Assembly (NCBI RefSeq): GCF_000495475.1
Contig: NZ_ASGZ01000061.1
Location: 23,551 to 87,550, forward strand
DNA from: Candidatus Halobonum tyrrellensis G22
GTDB taxonomy: Archaea > Halobacteriota > Halobacteria > Halobacteriales > Haloferacaceae
Reading direction: 5' to 3'
DNA: 64,000 bases
Part shown: positions 8,017-16,656 of the stretch, in pieces
Layout of the letters: every line of letters starts with the position of its first letter
Position numbering within the stretch: position 1 is the first letter of the stretch
Made by a program: the position numbers and the translations under genes
Notes under the pieces: generated by a model
What the model was told of the DNA's origin: nothing
Databases searched by the model: none
Seen by the model: the letters and a program-made list of their open reading frames with translations, nothing else

Positions 8017-8862
8017 GTGTTCGAAGACGCCTTCGTCAGTCTCGTGGGTACGAACCCGATACTGCAGGCGCTCGTCGGCGGGTTCGTCATCGCGGGGATG
8101 AACATGGTCGGCGCGCTCCTCGTGTTGGTCTACCGCGACCCCAGCGAACGGGCGCTCGACGCCGCGCTCGGGTTCGCGGCGGGCGTGATGCTCGCCGCCT
8201 CGTTCACGAGCCTCATCGTCCCGGGTATCGACGCGACCGAGGTGCTGGTTCCGGGCGTGCCCGCGACCGGACTCCTGCGGCCGATACCCGTCATCGCGGG
8301 GCTCCTCCTCGGCGCCGCCCTCCTCGACCAGGCGGACCACTGGGTGCCGCACGTCCACGTGCTGATCACGGGTCGGAGCCGGGCCGACCAGACCGTCTCG
8401 GACGCCGGGCCGGGCGTCGCCGCGGTGCTGCTGTTCATCGTCGCGATCACGATCCACAACATGCCCGAGGGGCTGGCTGTCGGCGTGGGGTTCGGCTCCG
8501 GCGACATCGAAAACGCGGTCGGGCTGATGCTCGCGATCGGGATCCAGAACGTCCCCGAGGGACTGGCGGTGTCGGTCGCGGCGGTCAACGCGGGGTTCGA
8601 CCGAACGAGCTACGCCGTGCTCACGGGGGTCCGGTCCGGGCTCGTCGAGATCCCGCTCACCGTCCTCGGCGCGTACGCCGTCGGGCTGGCGACGCCGATA
8701 CTCCCGTACGCGATGGGGTTCGCCGCGGGCGGGATGCTGTTCGTCATCTCCGACGAGATCGTCCCCGAGACGCACGCGCGGGGCAACGAGCGGCTGGCGA
8801 CGCTCGGGACGATGTTCGGCGCCGCCGTGATGCTGTATCTCGACGTTGCGCTCGCTGCTTGA
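8017..8862 (+). CDS. ZIP family divalent metal transporter
   Basis: A 281-residue polytopic protein with about eight transmembrane helices. Helix 4 carries the ZIP signature HNMPEG (near residue 148) and helix 5 carries a matching QNVPEG, where a glutamine replaces the usual histidine. The C-terminal EIVPETH is also typical. It probably moves zinc or iron into the cytoplasm. The start is GTG at 8017 (MFEDAFVSLVG); there is no better ATG. The loop between helices 3 and 4 contains His residues (HWVPHVHV), as in many ZIPs. It stands alone, followed by a repeat element. Confidence 0.88.
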   Translation: MFEDAFVSLVGTNPILQALVGGFVIAGMNMVGALLVLVYRDPSERALDAALGFAAGVMLAASFTSLIVPGIDATEVLVPGVPATGLLRPIPVIAGLLLGAALLDQADHWVPHVHVLITGRSRADQTVSDAGPGVAAVLLFIVAITIHNMPEGLAVGVGFGSGDIENAVGLMLAIGIQNVPEGLAVSVAAVNAGFDRTSYAVLTGVRSGLVEIPLTVLGAYAVGLATPILPYAMGFAAGGMLFVISDEIVPETHARGNERLATLGTMFGAAVMLYLDVALAA

Positions 8863-9181
8863 GCCGATCTCTCGGGGACTTCCCGCGGTAGTCTCGCGAC
8901 TGTAAGCGGGAACGCGACCGCTGGTGGTGACGATACGACCGCGAAAGCCCCCGGTCGCGCGGGTCGGGGGACTCGCTGCGCGCTTCGCGCTCCCTCCGGT
9001 CGCGCTCAGTGCTTGCTTCGTCCGCCTTCCCCGCGCGACCGGCCCCTTTCAGTCCCACCCGTCGGCTGTCGGGCCGGGCGTCGCGTCGGATCCCCGGCGC
9101 CGCGGCGGAGAGTCGGCCGGCGGTCGTCACCTCGGTCGGACGAGCGTCGTCGTCCGACCGCTCACTCGTCTCCCGTGCCGT
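8863..9181. repeat. Intergenic hairpin-type repeat element
   Basis: This 319-base gap has no gene. It holds a long interrupted inverted repeat: left arm 8943-8963 (GAAAGCCCCCGGTCGCGCG...) and right arm 9030-9050 (...CGCGCGACCGGCCCCTTTC). The arm ends complement each other except around the C-run. The right arm is followed by AGTCCCACCC. In my recollection this unit (GAAAGCCCC ... CCTTTCAGTCCCACC) recurs between genes in Haloferacales genomes, a MITE- or BIME-like element. A related but more diverged stretch containing GACCGCGAAAG lies near 30441. Confidence 0.5.
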
Positions 9182-10441
9182 TCACTCGGTCGCGGCGGCC
9201 GCGAGCGCGCCCGCGAGCACGCGCGTCGCCGTCGCGCAGTCCTCCCAGTCGGTCCACTCGCGGGGGTTGTGGCTCACGCCGTCCCGCGACGGCGCGAACA
9301 GGAGCGCGGCGTCGGTCACGCCCGCGACGTGCATCGTGTCGTGGGCCGCCCCCGAGTGGAGGTCCAGCGTCTCCACGCCGGCAGCGTCGCCCGCGTCGTG
9401 GGCCGTCGTCCGCAGTCGCTCGCTCATCGGCGTCGGCCGGAGGTCGAACGGCCGGGCGAACGCGGTGTCGACGCCGCGTTCGCGTTCGAGCAGCGACAGC
9501 GACGACCGCGCCGCGGTCACGATCGTCTCCATCGACTCGTACGCCACGTCGCGGACGTCGACGCTCGCCTCCACCCGACCCGGGACGACGTTCGTCGCGT
9601 TCGGCGAGACCGACAGCGAGCCGACGGTGCCGACCGCCGACTCGCTGGTCGTCCCCACCACGTCCTCGGCGGCCGCCTCCACGTCGAGGACGAACTCCGC
9701 GGCGGCCGCGAGCGCGTCGGTCCGCTCGCCCATCGGCGTCGCGCCCGCGTGGTTCGCCTCGCCCTCGATCGTCACCTCGCAGTGGGTAATGCCGGTGATG
9801 GTCGTCACCACCCCGACGGGCACCCCCGCCGTCTCCAGCCGCGAGTCCTGTTCGACGTGGAGTTCGTACCACGCGTCCCACTCGGACGCGTCGAGCCGTC
9901 CCTCGCCGCGAAAGCCGATACTCTCCAGCGCCTGCGCCAGCGTGACGCCGTCGTCGTCCTCGATTTCGAGCGCCGCCTCGACCGACCGCTCGCCCGCCGC
10001 CACCGACGAGCCGAGCAGGCCGGGGTAGCGCTGACCCTCCTCCTCGGTGAAGGAGACGACGACGACGGGCCGGGTCGGCTCCACCCCCGCCTCCTGGAGC
10101 GTCCGGACCGCCTCCAGGGCGGCGTAGACGCCCAGCGGCCCGTCGAAGATGCCGCCCTCCGGCACCGAGTCGAGGTGGCTCCCCGCGGCGACCGGCGCGG
10201 CGTCGGGGTCCGCCGACGGCGGCGCCCACGTCCCCGCGACGTTCCCCACCGCGTCGACGGTCACGTCGAGGCCGGCGTCCGCCAACCGGTCGACGAACCG
10301 CTCGCGCGCCTTCCGGTCGGCGTCGGTGCCGGTGAGCACCGTCCGCCCGCGCCCGTCGGCGGCGTCGACGTCGCCGAACGCGGCGTTGGCTTCGATGTCC
10401 TCGCGGAGGCGGTCCGTGTCGGGTGTGCGGTCGAGTTCCAT
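9182..10441 (-). CDS. M20-family Zn-dependent amidohydrolase (N-carbamoylase/allantoate amidohydrolase type)
   Basis: A 419-residue member of the hydantoinase/carbamoylase branch of peptidase family M20. These enzymes hydrolyse N-carbamoyl amino acids, allantoate or ureido compounds using two metal ions. Metal-binding motifs are [19 protein letters not shown] (His and Asp), [10 protein letters not shown] (Glu pair), ELHVEQ and the C-terminal [12 protein letters not shown] dimerisation domain lies at about 215-330. The start ATG at 10441 ([16 protein letters not shown]) fits family length; the frame continues upstream without conserved sequence. It is divergent from thrS, with 158 bases between the starts. 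The substrate cannot be decided from sequence. Confidence 0.88.
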   Translation of the reverse strand: MELDRTPDTDRLREDIEANAAFGDVDAADGRGRTVLTGTDADRKARERFVDRLADAGLDVTVDAVGNVAGTWAPPSADPDAAPVAAGSHLDSVPEGGIFDGPLGVYAALEAVRTLQEAGVEPTRPVVVVSFTEEEGQRYPGLLGSSVAAGERSVEAALEIEDDDGVTLAQALESIGFRGEGRLDASEWDAWYELHVEQDSRLETAGVPVGVVTTITGITHCEVTIEGEANHAGATPMGERTDALAAAAEFVLDVEAAAEDVVGTTSESAVGTVGSLSVSPNATNVVPGRVEASVDVRDVAYESMETIVTAARSSLSLLERERGVDTAFARPFDLRPTPMSERLRTTAHDAGDAAGVETLDLHSGAAHDTMHVAGVTDAALLFAPSRDGVSHNPREWTDWEDCATATRVLAGALAAAATE

Positions 10442-10599
10442 GCGGGGACGTACGCGGGTCGGATGTTGGGTCTTTCCGGTCGCGGCGGGCGGCTCCGACT
10501 CGACGGCCCCGGGGGGTCGAGGTCCCCCGAGAAACGCCCCGCCCGCGACGGCTCGCGCGGTTCGACAAGACTTATTCGCGCGCTCGGACAGCAACTCGT

Positions 10600-12531
10600 A
10601 TGAGCGATATCGCGGTCACCCTACCCGACGGCTCGGAGCTGTCGGTACCGGAGGGGTCGTCGGTCGAGGACGTCGCCTACGAGATCGGACCGGGCTTGGG
10701 GAGCGACACCGTCGCGGGCGTCGTCGACGGCGAGTTGGTCGACCGGGCGGCGCCGGTCCACGACGGCGCGCGCGTCGAGATAGTCACCGACCAGTCCGAC
10801 GAGTACCTCCAGGTGCTGCGTCACTCCGCGGCGCACGTGTTCGCGCAGGCGCTCCAGCGGCTCTACCCGGAGGCGCAACTCGCGATCGGCCCGCCGACCG
10901 ACGAGGGGTTCTACTACGACGTGACGGGGGTCGACCTCGACGAGGACGACTTCCCGGAACTGGAGGCGGAGATGCGCGACATCGTCGAGGCCGACTACGA
11001 CATCGAGCGGCGCGAACTCCCGCGCGAGGAGGCGCTCGACGCCTACGCGGACAACCGATTCAAGACGGAGATCCTCGACGAGGAGGCCGCCGGCGACGAC
11101 CCCGTCACGGTGTACGAACAGGACGACTGGCGCGACCTCTGTCGGGGACCGCACGTCGAGTCGACGGGCGCGATCGGCGCGGTGAAACTGCTCTCCATCT
11201 CGTCGGCCTACTGGCGCGGCGACGAGGAGAACGAGCAGTTGACCCGGGTGTACGGCACGGCGTTCGAGTCGGAGTCGGAACTGGAGGAGTACATGGAGAT
11301 GCGCGAGGAGGCGGCCGAGCGCGACCACCGCAAGATCGGCCGCGAGATGGACCTGTTCACCATCGACGAGACCGCGGGACCGGGCCTCCCCCTCTATCAG
11401 CCGGCGGGCAAGCGCATCCTCTCGGAACTGTCCGACTACGCCGAGTCGCTCAACCTGGCGGCGGGGTACGACCCCGTCGAGACGCCCCACCTGTTCCGGA
11501 CGGACCTCTGGAAGAAGTCGGGCCACTACGACAACTACGTCGACGACATGTTCCTCCTCGACGTCAACGACGAGGAGTACGGCCTGAAGCCGATGAACTG
11601 TCCGGGGCACGCCACCATCTTCGACGACAACTCCTGGAGCTACCGCGACCTGCCGGTGCGCTACTTCGAGGACGGCAAAGTGTACCGGAAAGAGCAGCGG
11701 GGTGAACTCTCGGGGCTGTCGCGGACGTGGTCGTTCACCATCGACGACGGACACCTGTTCGTCCGGCCCGACCAGATCGAGTCGGAGATAAACCGGATCA
11801 TCGACGACATCCTCACCGTCTTCGAGACGTTCGACCTCGACGCGCACGTCGCGCTCGCGACCCGGCCGGAGAAGTCGGTCGGCAGCGACGAGATCTGGGA
11901 GCAGTCGGAGTCGCAGTTGGAGGACGTACTCGACTCACAGGGGATGGCGTACGACATCGAACCCGGCGACGGCGCCTTCTACGGCCCGAAGATCGACTTC
12001 TCGTTCGAGGACGCGCTCGGGCGGAAGTGGGACGGCCCGACGGTCCAACTCGACTTCAACATGCCCGAGCGGTTCGACCTCACCTACACGGGCGAGGACA
12101 ACGAGGACCACCAGCCGGTGATGATCCACCGCGCGCTGTACGGGAGCTACGAGCGGTTCTTCATGGTGCTGATCGAGCACTTCGACGGCCACTTCCCGCT
12201 GTGGCTCGCGCCCGAACAGGTGCGCGTGCTCCCCATCTCCGACGACAACCTCGGCTACGCCCACCGGGTGAAGAACGAACTCGACGGGTTCCGCGTCGAA
12301 GTGGAGGACCGCGACATGACCGTCGGCCGGAAGATCCGCGCCGCCCACGACGACCGCGTGCCGTACATGGTGGTCGTCGGCGACGAGGAGGAGGCGGCCG
12401 GCACCGTCTCGGTCCGCGACCGGTTCGAGGACGAACGCAACGGCGTCGACCCCTCGACGTTCCGCGCGCACTTGGAGGCGGAACGCGACGAGAAGCGGGT
12501 CGAACCCGACTTCGTCGCCCGGTCGGAGTAG
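10600..12531 (+). CDS. thrS: Threonyl-tRNA synthetase
   Basis: A 643-residue class II synthetase charging tRNA-Thr. Domains in order: TGS (1-62, [24 protein letters not shown]), the editing (SAD) domain with [11 protein letters not shown] and the HGAD-like zone, the class II catalytic core with motif 2 around [19 protein letters not shown] and zinc ligands including the Cys of [10 protein letters not shown], and a C-terminal anticodon-binding domain (about 535-643, [14 protein letters not shown]). The presence of the bacterial-type editing domain agrees with halobacterial enzymes. The ATG at 10600 lies about 27 bases after the TATA-like CTTATTCG, suggesting a leaderless mRNA. Confidence 0.97.
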   Translation: MSDIAVTLPDGSELSVPEGSSVEDVAYEIGPGLGSDTVAGVVDGELVDRAAPVHDGARVEIVTDQSDEYLQVLRHSAAHVFAQALQRLYPEAQLAIGPPTDEGFYYDVTGVDLDEDDFPELEAEMRDIVEADYDIERRELPREEALDAYADNRFKTEILDEEAAGDDPVTVYEQDDWRDLCRGPHVESTGAIGAVKLLSISSAYWRGDEENEQLTRVYGTAFESESELEEYMEMREEAAERDHRKIGREMDLFTIDETAGPGLPLYQPAGKRILSELSDYAESLNLAAGYDPVETPHLFRTDLWKKSGHYDNYVDDMFLLDVNDEEYGLKPMNCPGHATIFDDNSWSYRDLPVRYFEDGKVYRKEQRGELSGLSRTWSFTIDDGHLFVRPDQIESEINRIIDDILTVFETFDLDAHVALATRPEKSVGSDEIWEQSESQLEDVLDSQGMAYDIEPGDGAFYGPKIDFSFEDALGRKWDGPTVQLDFNMPERFDLTYTGEDNEDHQPVMIHRALYGSYERFFMVLIEHFDGHFPLWLAPEQVRVLPISDDNLGYAHRVKNELDGFRVEVEDRDMTVGRKIRAAHDDRVPYMVVVGDEEEAAGTVSVRDRFEDERNGVDPSTFRAHLEAERDEKRVEPDFVARSE

Positions 12532-12686
12532 GCGCCGTACGGCTCCGCACGCCCGGTCGGCCCTTCGTCCGTCCCCGCCGCTCGGCCCTCGTCGGTCGTC
12601 GATACGCTTCACGCCGAGCGGCGGCGCCGTCGGTTCGTCACACGCTACGGTAACGTTTAACACGGAGACACCCATAAACGAGCGTG

Positions 12687-12806
12687 ATGGTCAAGCGCCC
12701 GTTCGTCTGCGCCGACTGCGACCGGTCGGTGAGCGTCCTCTCGTACCGTGCGGCCTGCCCCGACTGCGGCGGCACGCTAGAGCAGTCGATCGCACGCGGG
12801 ACGTGA
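12687..12806 (+). CDS. 39-residue zinc-ribbon (rubrerythrin-like) microprotein
   Basis: A very short gene encoding MVKRPFVCADCDRSVSVL..., with two CxxC pairs (CADC and CPDCGG) spaced for one zinc ribbon. These proteins are commonly labelled rubrerythrin-like domain proteins in haloarchaea. The TATA-like GTTTAACA near 12654 precedes the ATG by about 32 bases. Its TGA overlaps the GTG start of the next gene (GTGA at 12803), so the two are probably translationally coupled. The function is unknown. Confidence 0.7.
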   Translation: MVKRPFVCADCDRSVSVLSYRAACPDCGGTLEQSIARGT

Positions 12807-13168
12807 GCGACGCCGGGTCGCCGGACCCGACGGTCGTCCGGACGCTCGCCGTGACGACCGACGACGTGGTGGCGGCGCTCGAAGCCCGCGACCGCAACCG
12901 CCGGGAGGCGGTGCTCCGGGTGACGCCGCCGTTCTCCCCGCGGATGCGCGCGCGTCTCCACGTCGCCGGCGGCGAGGGCGCGTACGACGACGAGGGGGCG
13001 TCGCCGGTCCACCTCCACCCGCGGGCGTTCGTCCCCGACGAGTTCCCGCGGTTCCCCGGCCGCGGCGCCGAGCGCTGGCGCTCGGCGATTCGCGAGTCGC
13101 TCGAAAAACGGGTCGAACTCGATACTCCCGCCGGACCGCACGAGGTCCGGGTGTCGTTTCTCGGTTAG
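12803..13168 (+). CDS. Conserved haloarchaeal protein of unknown function
   Basis: A 121-residue acidic protein starting at a GTG that overlaps the stop of the zinc-ribbon gene. It has a mixed alpha/beta pattern with VTPPFSPRMRARLHV and HLHPRAFVPDEFPRFP as its most distinctive stretches; no membrane segment and no Cys motif. I recall such genes in haloarchaea but cannot name the family. Its TAG overlaps the cspA stop on the other strand by two bases (convergent), so the two transcripts probably run into each other. Confidence 0.6.
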   Translation: MSDAGSPDPTVVRTLAVTTDDVVAALEARDRNRREAVLRVTPPFSPRMRARLHVAGGEGAYDDEGASPVHLHPRAFVPDEFPRFPGRGAERWRSAIRESLEKRVELDTPAGPHEVRVSFLG

Positions 13169-13359
13169 AGCCGCTGGAGGTTCGTCGCCCGCGGACCCTT
13201 GTCGGCCTGTTCGATGTCGAACTCCACCTCCTGCCCTTCTTCGAGGTCCGGACCGCCGACGTCCTCCATGTGGAAGAAGACGTCCTCGTCGGACTCGTCT
13301 GTTTCGATGAAGCCGTATCCGCCCGTGTCGTTGAAGAATGCAACCGTACCTTGCGCCAT
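13165..13359 (-). CDS. cspA: Cold-shock domain protein
   Basis: A 64-residue single cold-shock domain. RNP1-like GGYGFIETD (with GYGFI) and RNP2-like DVFFHMEDV bind single-stranded nucleic acid; the C-terminal KGPRATNLQRL matches the family. Cold-shock proteins act as RNA chaperones. The length is standard for haloarchaea. A clear TATA box lies 37-44 bases before the ATG. Confidence 0.96.
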   Translation of the reverse strand: MAQGTVAFFNDTGGYGFIETDESDEDVFFHMEDVGGPDLEEGQEVEFDIEQADKGPRATNLQRL

Positions 13360-13395
13360 TCGCGGTAACCTCGGCGGGTGGATGGGCGGTCGAAC

Positions 13396-13403
13396 GTATA
13401 TAC
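13396..13403 (-). promoter_or_regulatory. TATA box of cspA
   Basis: The self-complementary octamer GTATATAC stands in a GC-rich region about 40 bases upstream of the cspA ATG (13359). A start of transcription about 25 bases downstream would give a short leader of roughly a dozen bases. Confidence 0.65.
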
Positions 13404-13836
13404 TTGTGGATCGAACAGTCGGGTTCGTTGGCAGATGCGTGCGGGTTGGCTGACGCGTAGACGCTCGGTACCGATCGGATCGACACGCGGTAGCGACGGG
13501 GCGATTGTCGAGTTGGTACCGGACGCTCCGAGCGCGTCACTCGCTCGCACCGCCCGAGGGCGCCGGGTCCGGCGGTCGGCCCGTCCTCCAGTTCCCAGCG
13601 CGCGGCCTTATTGGTCGTGCGCGCCCGCGTGCGGACGGCCCGGAGCGGGGTGGCCGGACCGGCGAACGGTCCCGCCGTCCGGTCGGGGTCGCCGCCCGAA
13701 ACGTTCTTCCCTACCGAACGAGCGCTACCCGGACTGTTTTTGTGGTTCGAACGGCCGGCGCCGGCAGCACTCGATGGGCGCGTATCGCGGACAAGAGGGG
13801 TCTGTGCGCCGTGTACGACCGATCCCACCGATGCGA
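13404..13836. other. Intergenic region between cspA and tfb
   Basis: Over 400 bases without a convincing gene. It contains several possible AT-rich promoter patches (CTTATTGG near 13605, GACTGTTTTTGTGG near 13733), consistent with multiple promoters or upstream control of the basal factor gene tfb. No conserved frame is seen. Confidence 0.35.
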
Positions 13837-13863
13837 ACGTTTAAACACTTCCGGGTATTACTA
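13837..13863 (+). promoter_or_regulatory. Promoter of tfb
   Basis: AACGTTTAAACAC contains a strong TATA-like core (GTTTAAAC, 13839-13846). It is followed by TATTACTACCA. The same pairing, AACGTTTAA then TACTACCA, occurs in front of thi4. The start codon at 13916 leaves a leader of about 45 bases. Confidence 0.55.
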
Positions 13864-13915
13864 CCAGTAAGGACGACTACCGTCGGGACACCGTGGTCGC
13901 TCCGGGAGCAAACCA

Positions 13916-14899
13916 ATGACAGAGACACGAACCACCATCAGCAGCTACGAGCGGGAGACGACCCCGGAGCCCCGGGTCGAATCGAGCGAGGAGCGGACCC
14001 GAGCGGACGTCGCCTGCCCCGAGTGCGGCGGCCACGTCGTCACGGACGAGGAGCACGGCGAGACGGTCTGTGCGGACTGCGGGCTGGTCGTCGAGGCGGA
14101 CGCCATCGACCACGGTCCCGAGTGGCGGTCGTTCAGCAACGAGGCGGGCGACAAGTCGCGCGTCGGCGCCCCGACGACGAACATGATGCACGACAAGGGG
14201 CTGTCGACCAACATCGGCTGGCAGAACAAGGACGCGTACGGCCGGACGCTGTCGGCCGAGCGCCGCCAGCAGATGCAGCGGCTCCGCACCTGGCACGAGC
14301 GGTTCCGCACCCGTGACTCGAAGGAGCGCAACCTCAAGCAGGCGCTCGGCGAGATCGACCGCATGGCCTCGGCGTTGGGCCTCCCCGAGACGGTTCGGGA
14401 GACCGCCAGCGTCGTCTACCGCCGCGCGCTGAGCGAGGACCTCCTGCCCGGCCGCTCCATCGAGGGCGTCGCCACCGCCGCGCTGTACACGGCCGCGCGG
14501 CAGGCCGGCACGCCCCGCTCGCTCGACGAACTCACGAGCGTCTCGCGGGTCGAGCGGATGGAGCTCACCCGGACGTACCGCTACCTCGTCCGCGAACTGA
14601 AACTGGAGGTCGCGCCCGCCGACCCCGCCCAGTACGTCGGCCGGTTCGCGTCGGGACTCGGTCTCTCCGACGAGGGCGAACGGCGCGCCCGCGACCTCCT
14701 CAAGGGTGCACAGGAGGCGGGCGTCACGAGCGGGAAGTCGCCGGTCGGACTGGCCGCGGCCGCGGTGTACGCCGCCTCGCTACTCACCAACGAGGCGCTG
14801 ACCCAAAGCGAGGTCGGCGAGGTGGCGGGGGTCAGCGAGGTGACCATCCGCAACCGCTACAAGGAACTGCTCGAGGCGGCCGACGGTCTCCCGGCGTAA
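13916..14899 (+). CDS. tfb: Transcription initiation factor IIB (TFB)
   Basis: A 327-residue archaeal TFB that bridges TBP-bound promoter DNA and RNA polymerase. The N-terminal zinc ribbon has CPECGG and CADCGL (residues about 35-58). The B-finger/linker GPEWRSFSNEAGDKSRVGAPTTNMMHDKGLSTNIGWQNKD follows, then two cyclin-like repeats (about 130-210 and 225-320), the second ending with a helix-turn-helix, VGEVAGVSEVTIRNRYKELLE. Haloarchaea usually carry several tfb paralogues. The tbp gene is also in this window at 51.6 kb. Confidence 0.96.
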   Translation: MTETRTTISSYERETTPEPRVESSEERTRADVACPECGGHVVTDEEHGETVCADCGLVVEADAIDHGPEWRSFSNEAGDKSRVGAPTTNMMHDKGLSTNIGWQNKDAYGRTLSAERRQQMQRLRTWHERFRTRDSKERNLKQALGEIDRMASALGLPETVRETASVVYRRALSEDLLPGRSIEGVATAALYTAARQAGTPRSLDELTSVSRVERMELTRTYRYLVRELKLEVAPADPAQYVGRFASGLGLSDEGERRARDLLKGAQEAGVTSGKSPVGLAAAAVYAASLLTNEALTQSEVGEVAGVSEVTIRNRYKELLEAADGLPA

Positions 14900-14917
14900 C
14901 CCTGCGGCGTCCCACGG

Positions 14918-14922
14918 TTTTT
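14918..14922 (+). terminator. T-run after tfb
   Basis: TTTTT occurs 19 bases after the tfb stop in GC-rich context, the usual form of an archaeal intrinsic terminator. Confidence 0.4.
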
Positions 14923-14972
14923 CGTCCGCGAACGCGGTAGCTTTATTGAACCGCCGCCCGACGGGTGGGCGT

Positions 14973-15152
14973 ATGGTCGAGGCCTTCGTCAGACTGCTCT
15001 GTCCCGAGTGTTCGAAGGACTGGCAGGAGAACCCCACCGATCTTCGTGGCCCCCGGCAGAACTTCTCGTGTCCGTCCTGTCACGCCACCCGGCGGCTCGC
15101 GGAGTTCATGCGGACCGAACGCGACCTCGACACGCTCAAACAGTTCCACTGA
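14973..15152 (+). CDS. 59-residue putative zinc-binding protein (DUF7836-like)
   Basis: A short protein, MVEAFVRLLCPECSKDWQ..., with CPEC and CPSCHATRR pairs forming one zinc ribbon, ending with an acidic helix, EFMRTERDLDTLKQFH. This matches the haloarchaeal family named DUF7836 as far as I recall. A TATA-like CTTTATTG (14941-14948) lies about 28 bases before the ATG, so it is probably leaderless with its own promoter. The function is unknown; single zinc ribbons of this type often bind nucleic acid or protein partners. It converges with the aIF2 beta gene. Confidence 0.75.
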   Translation: MVEAFVRLLCPECSKDWQENPTDLRGPRQNFSCPSCHATRRLAEFMRTERDLDTLKQFH

Positions 15153-15171
15153 CGGACCACCCGGGTCCGTC

Positions 15172-15576
15172 TCAGTCGTCGACGGTCGACCGCGCGCCGC
15201 ACGCCTCACAGACGAGCAGCGTCGTCCCGCCGTCCGTCTCGAGGTGTGTGTCCGGAAGCCCGCAGTCCGGACAGCGTACGTACGTCCGGACGTACTCGTC
15301 GACGACGCCCTCGATCCGGTCGGGCTTGAACGACCCGGTGAGTCGCGCTCGACCCACGTCGTCGATGCTGGCCGCGGTGCCGACCTCCTCTTGGAGGTAC
15401 CGGAGGAGATGTTCGGGGTCGCGCGCGAGTCGGTCCGCGACCGCCGGGAAGTTCTCGACGACCGTCACGCTCCCCTCCTGGCGGACCTCCGGCGTCGGCA
15501 CGTCGAACCGCGACTCCCCGCCCGAGGCCTCGGGGCTCTCCCCGACCGCTCTATCGAGCATGTCGTCGTACTCCAT
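15172..15576 (-). CDS. Translation initiation factor aIF2, beta subunit
   Basis: A 134-residue homologue of eIF2 beta. The central alpha/beta domain (TGSFKPDRIEGVVDEYVRTYV) and the C-terminal Cys4 zinc ribbon (CPDCGLPDTHLE...CEACGARSTVDD) are clear. With the alpha and gamma subunits it delivers initiator tRNA to the small ribosomal subunit. The ATG at 15576 (MEYDDMLDRAV) is chosen because this start is typical and a TATA-like TTTTATTCC (minus strand, about 15599-15607) lies 23-31 bases upstream. A longer frame exists but reads through that promoter. Confidence 0.93.
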   Translation of the reverse strand: MEYDDMLDRAVGESPEASGGESRFDVPTPEVRQEGSVTVVENFPAVADRLARDPEHLLRYLQEEVGTAASIDDVGRARLTGSFKPDRIEGVVDEYVRTYVRCPDCGLPDTHLETDGGTTLLVCEACGARSTVDD

Positions 15577-15709
15577 ACCACCGGATGGGGGTTCGACGGA
15601 ATAAAACGTTCGTGGCAACGTCCCGTCACGCCGCGTAACTCCAGTCTACCCCGCAGGAAATGCATATGAAAACCTGACGGGCATCGTGCTAACGAGCCTC
15701 AAGATAAGT

Positions 15710-15736
15710 CTTTAACCCTCCGGAGGCAAGCCGGAG
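15710..15736 (+). promoter_or_regulatory. TATA element and hairpin before the UPF0058 gene
   Basis: CTTTAACC (15710-15717) is directly followed by the inverted repeat CTCCGG-AGGCAAG-CCGGAG (15718-15736), which ends just before the ATG at 15743. The hairpin spans the expected transcription start, so it could be an operator or a leader structure. Confidence 0.45.
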
Positions 15737-15742
15737 TCGTCC

Positions 15743-15976
15743 ATGAAGAAGCAGGAACTCATCCACCTGCACGGCCTTCTCGCCGAGGTACGAAGCGAGT
15801 GTGAAGCGCGCGACGAGGATCTTGACCTGACAGCGTACGAAGAGTTGGGGGTCAAACCAACGTCGATCCATCGTTCGAAAACCGACCACAAGGCGGCGGT
15901 GTTCAAACTGGCCGGCGGGATAACCTCCTCGGTCACGGAGTCCCAGCGCGAGTCGGTCGCGCCCAAGGCCGACTGA
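15743..15976 (+). CDS. UPF0058 family protein
   Basis: A 77-residue protein, MKKQELIHLHGLLAEVR..., with the conserved start KKQELIHLHGLL and the later IHRSKTDHKAAVFKLA. These are diagnostic of the archaeal UPF0058 family of small, probably helical, metal-binding proteins. Its His-rich face (HLHGLL, IHRSKTDH) would hold the metal. The function is unknown. It has a strong promoter of its own and a possible hairpin operator. It is conserved across haloarchaea. Confidence 0.9.
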   Translation: MKKQELIHLHGLLAEVRSECEARDEDLDLTAYEELGVKPTSIHRSKTDHKAAVFKLAGGITSSVTESQRESVAPKAD

Positions 15977-16062
15977 ACGGTCCCCTTCCTCACCCGACGG
16001 TCACCTCCCCACCAGCCGCGGCGCCCGTCCGACCCCGGCGGCTCGCGGCGCAAAGCGCCGGC

Positions 16063-16563
16063 TCAGCCGTCCTCGCCGACCATCTCCTCGAACTCCGGGA
16101 GCAGGTCGTCCTCGCCGTCGTCCGACTCCCCGTCGCTCGTCCCTCCGTCGCTCGACTCCTCGCCGTCGGGCGGGGCGTCGTCCCCGTCGGTCGAGTCGTC
16201 GCTCGCACCGTCGTCTTCCCCTCCGTCCTCCTCGACCGGTTCGACGCGTAACACCTTCAGCGGGATGTTCTCCAGGCGCTGACCGATCTCCTTGCGTGCG
16301 ATCCGGGCGGCGTGTTCGTCGCGTTCGACGTTGAAGACGACCATCTCCAGTTCGAGCGCGACGAGCGCTTCGTCGGCCGCGATGAACGCCGGGTCGACCC
16401 GCTCGCCCGCCTCGTTCTCGCGGTGGGCCATGTTGATCTCGATGTAGTTGAGGTCCGGGTTGAGCATCTCCCCGGTCTTCGAGATGGCGATCCGAACCGC
16501 CTCGTCGGTCGTCTCCACGTCGTAAACGGGGACGGCGGCCTCGACGACGACCCTGCGGTCCAT
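16063..16563 (-). CDS. UPF0212 (DUF555) family protein
   Basis: A 166-residue protein. The first 115 residues ([36 protein letters not shown]...) are the DUF555/UPF0212 domain found throughout euryarchaea. The rest is a haloarchaeal low-complexity tail of Asp, Glu, Ser and Gly, ending FEEMVGEDG. The ATG at 16563 is preferred over an upstream in-frame ATG because the domain starts directly there. The role is unknown. It is divergent from thi4, with 93 bases between the starts. Confidence 0.85.
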   Translation of the reverse strand: MDRRVVVEAAVPVYDVETTDEAVRIAISKTGEMLNPDLNYIEINMAHRENEAGERVDPAFIAADEALVALELEMVVFNVERDEHAARIARKEIGQRLENIPLKVLRVEPVEEDGGEDDGASDDSTDGDDAPPDGEESSDGGTSDGESDDGEDDLLPEFEEMVGEDG

Positions 16564-16621
16564 GAACACGAGTACTCGTGCCGGCGGCATGAAGCTTCGG
16601 CCGGCGTCCCCGGACGGTGGC

Positions 16622-16650
16622 AACGTTTAATTACCCAGTGGTACTACCAA
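16622..16650 (+). promoter_or_regulatory. Promoter of thi4
   Basis: AACGTTTAATTACCC is followed by TACTACCA and then the ATG at 16657. The TATA core (GTTTAATT) is about 28 bases from the ATG, so the mRNA is leaderless or nearly so. That leaves no room for a TPP riboswitch. The layout resembles the tfb promoter. Confidence 0.55.
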
Positions 16651-16656
16651 GTGTGC

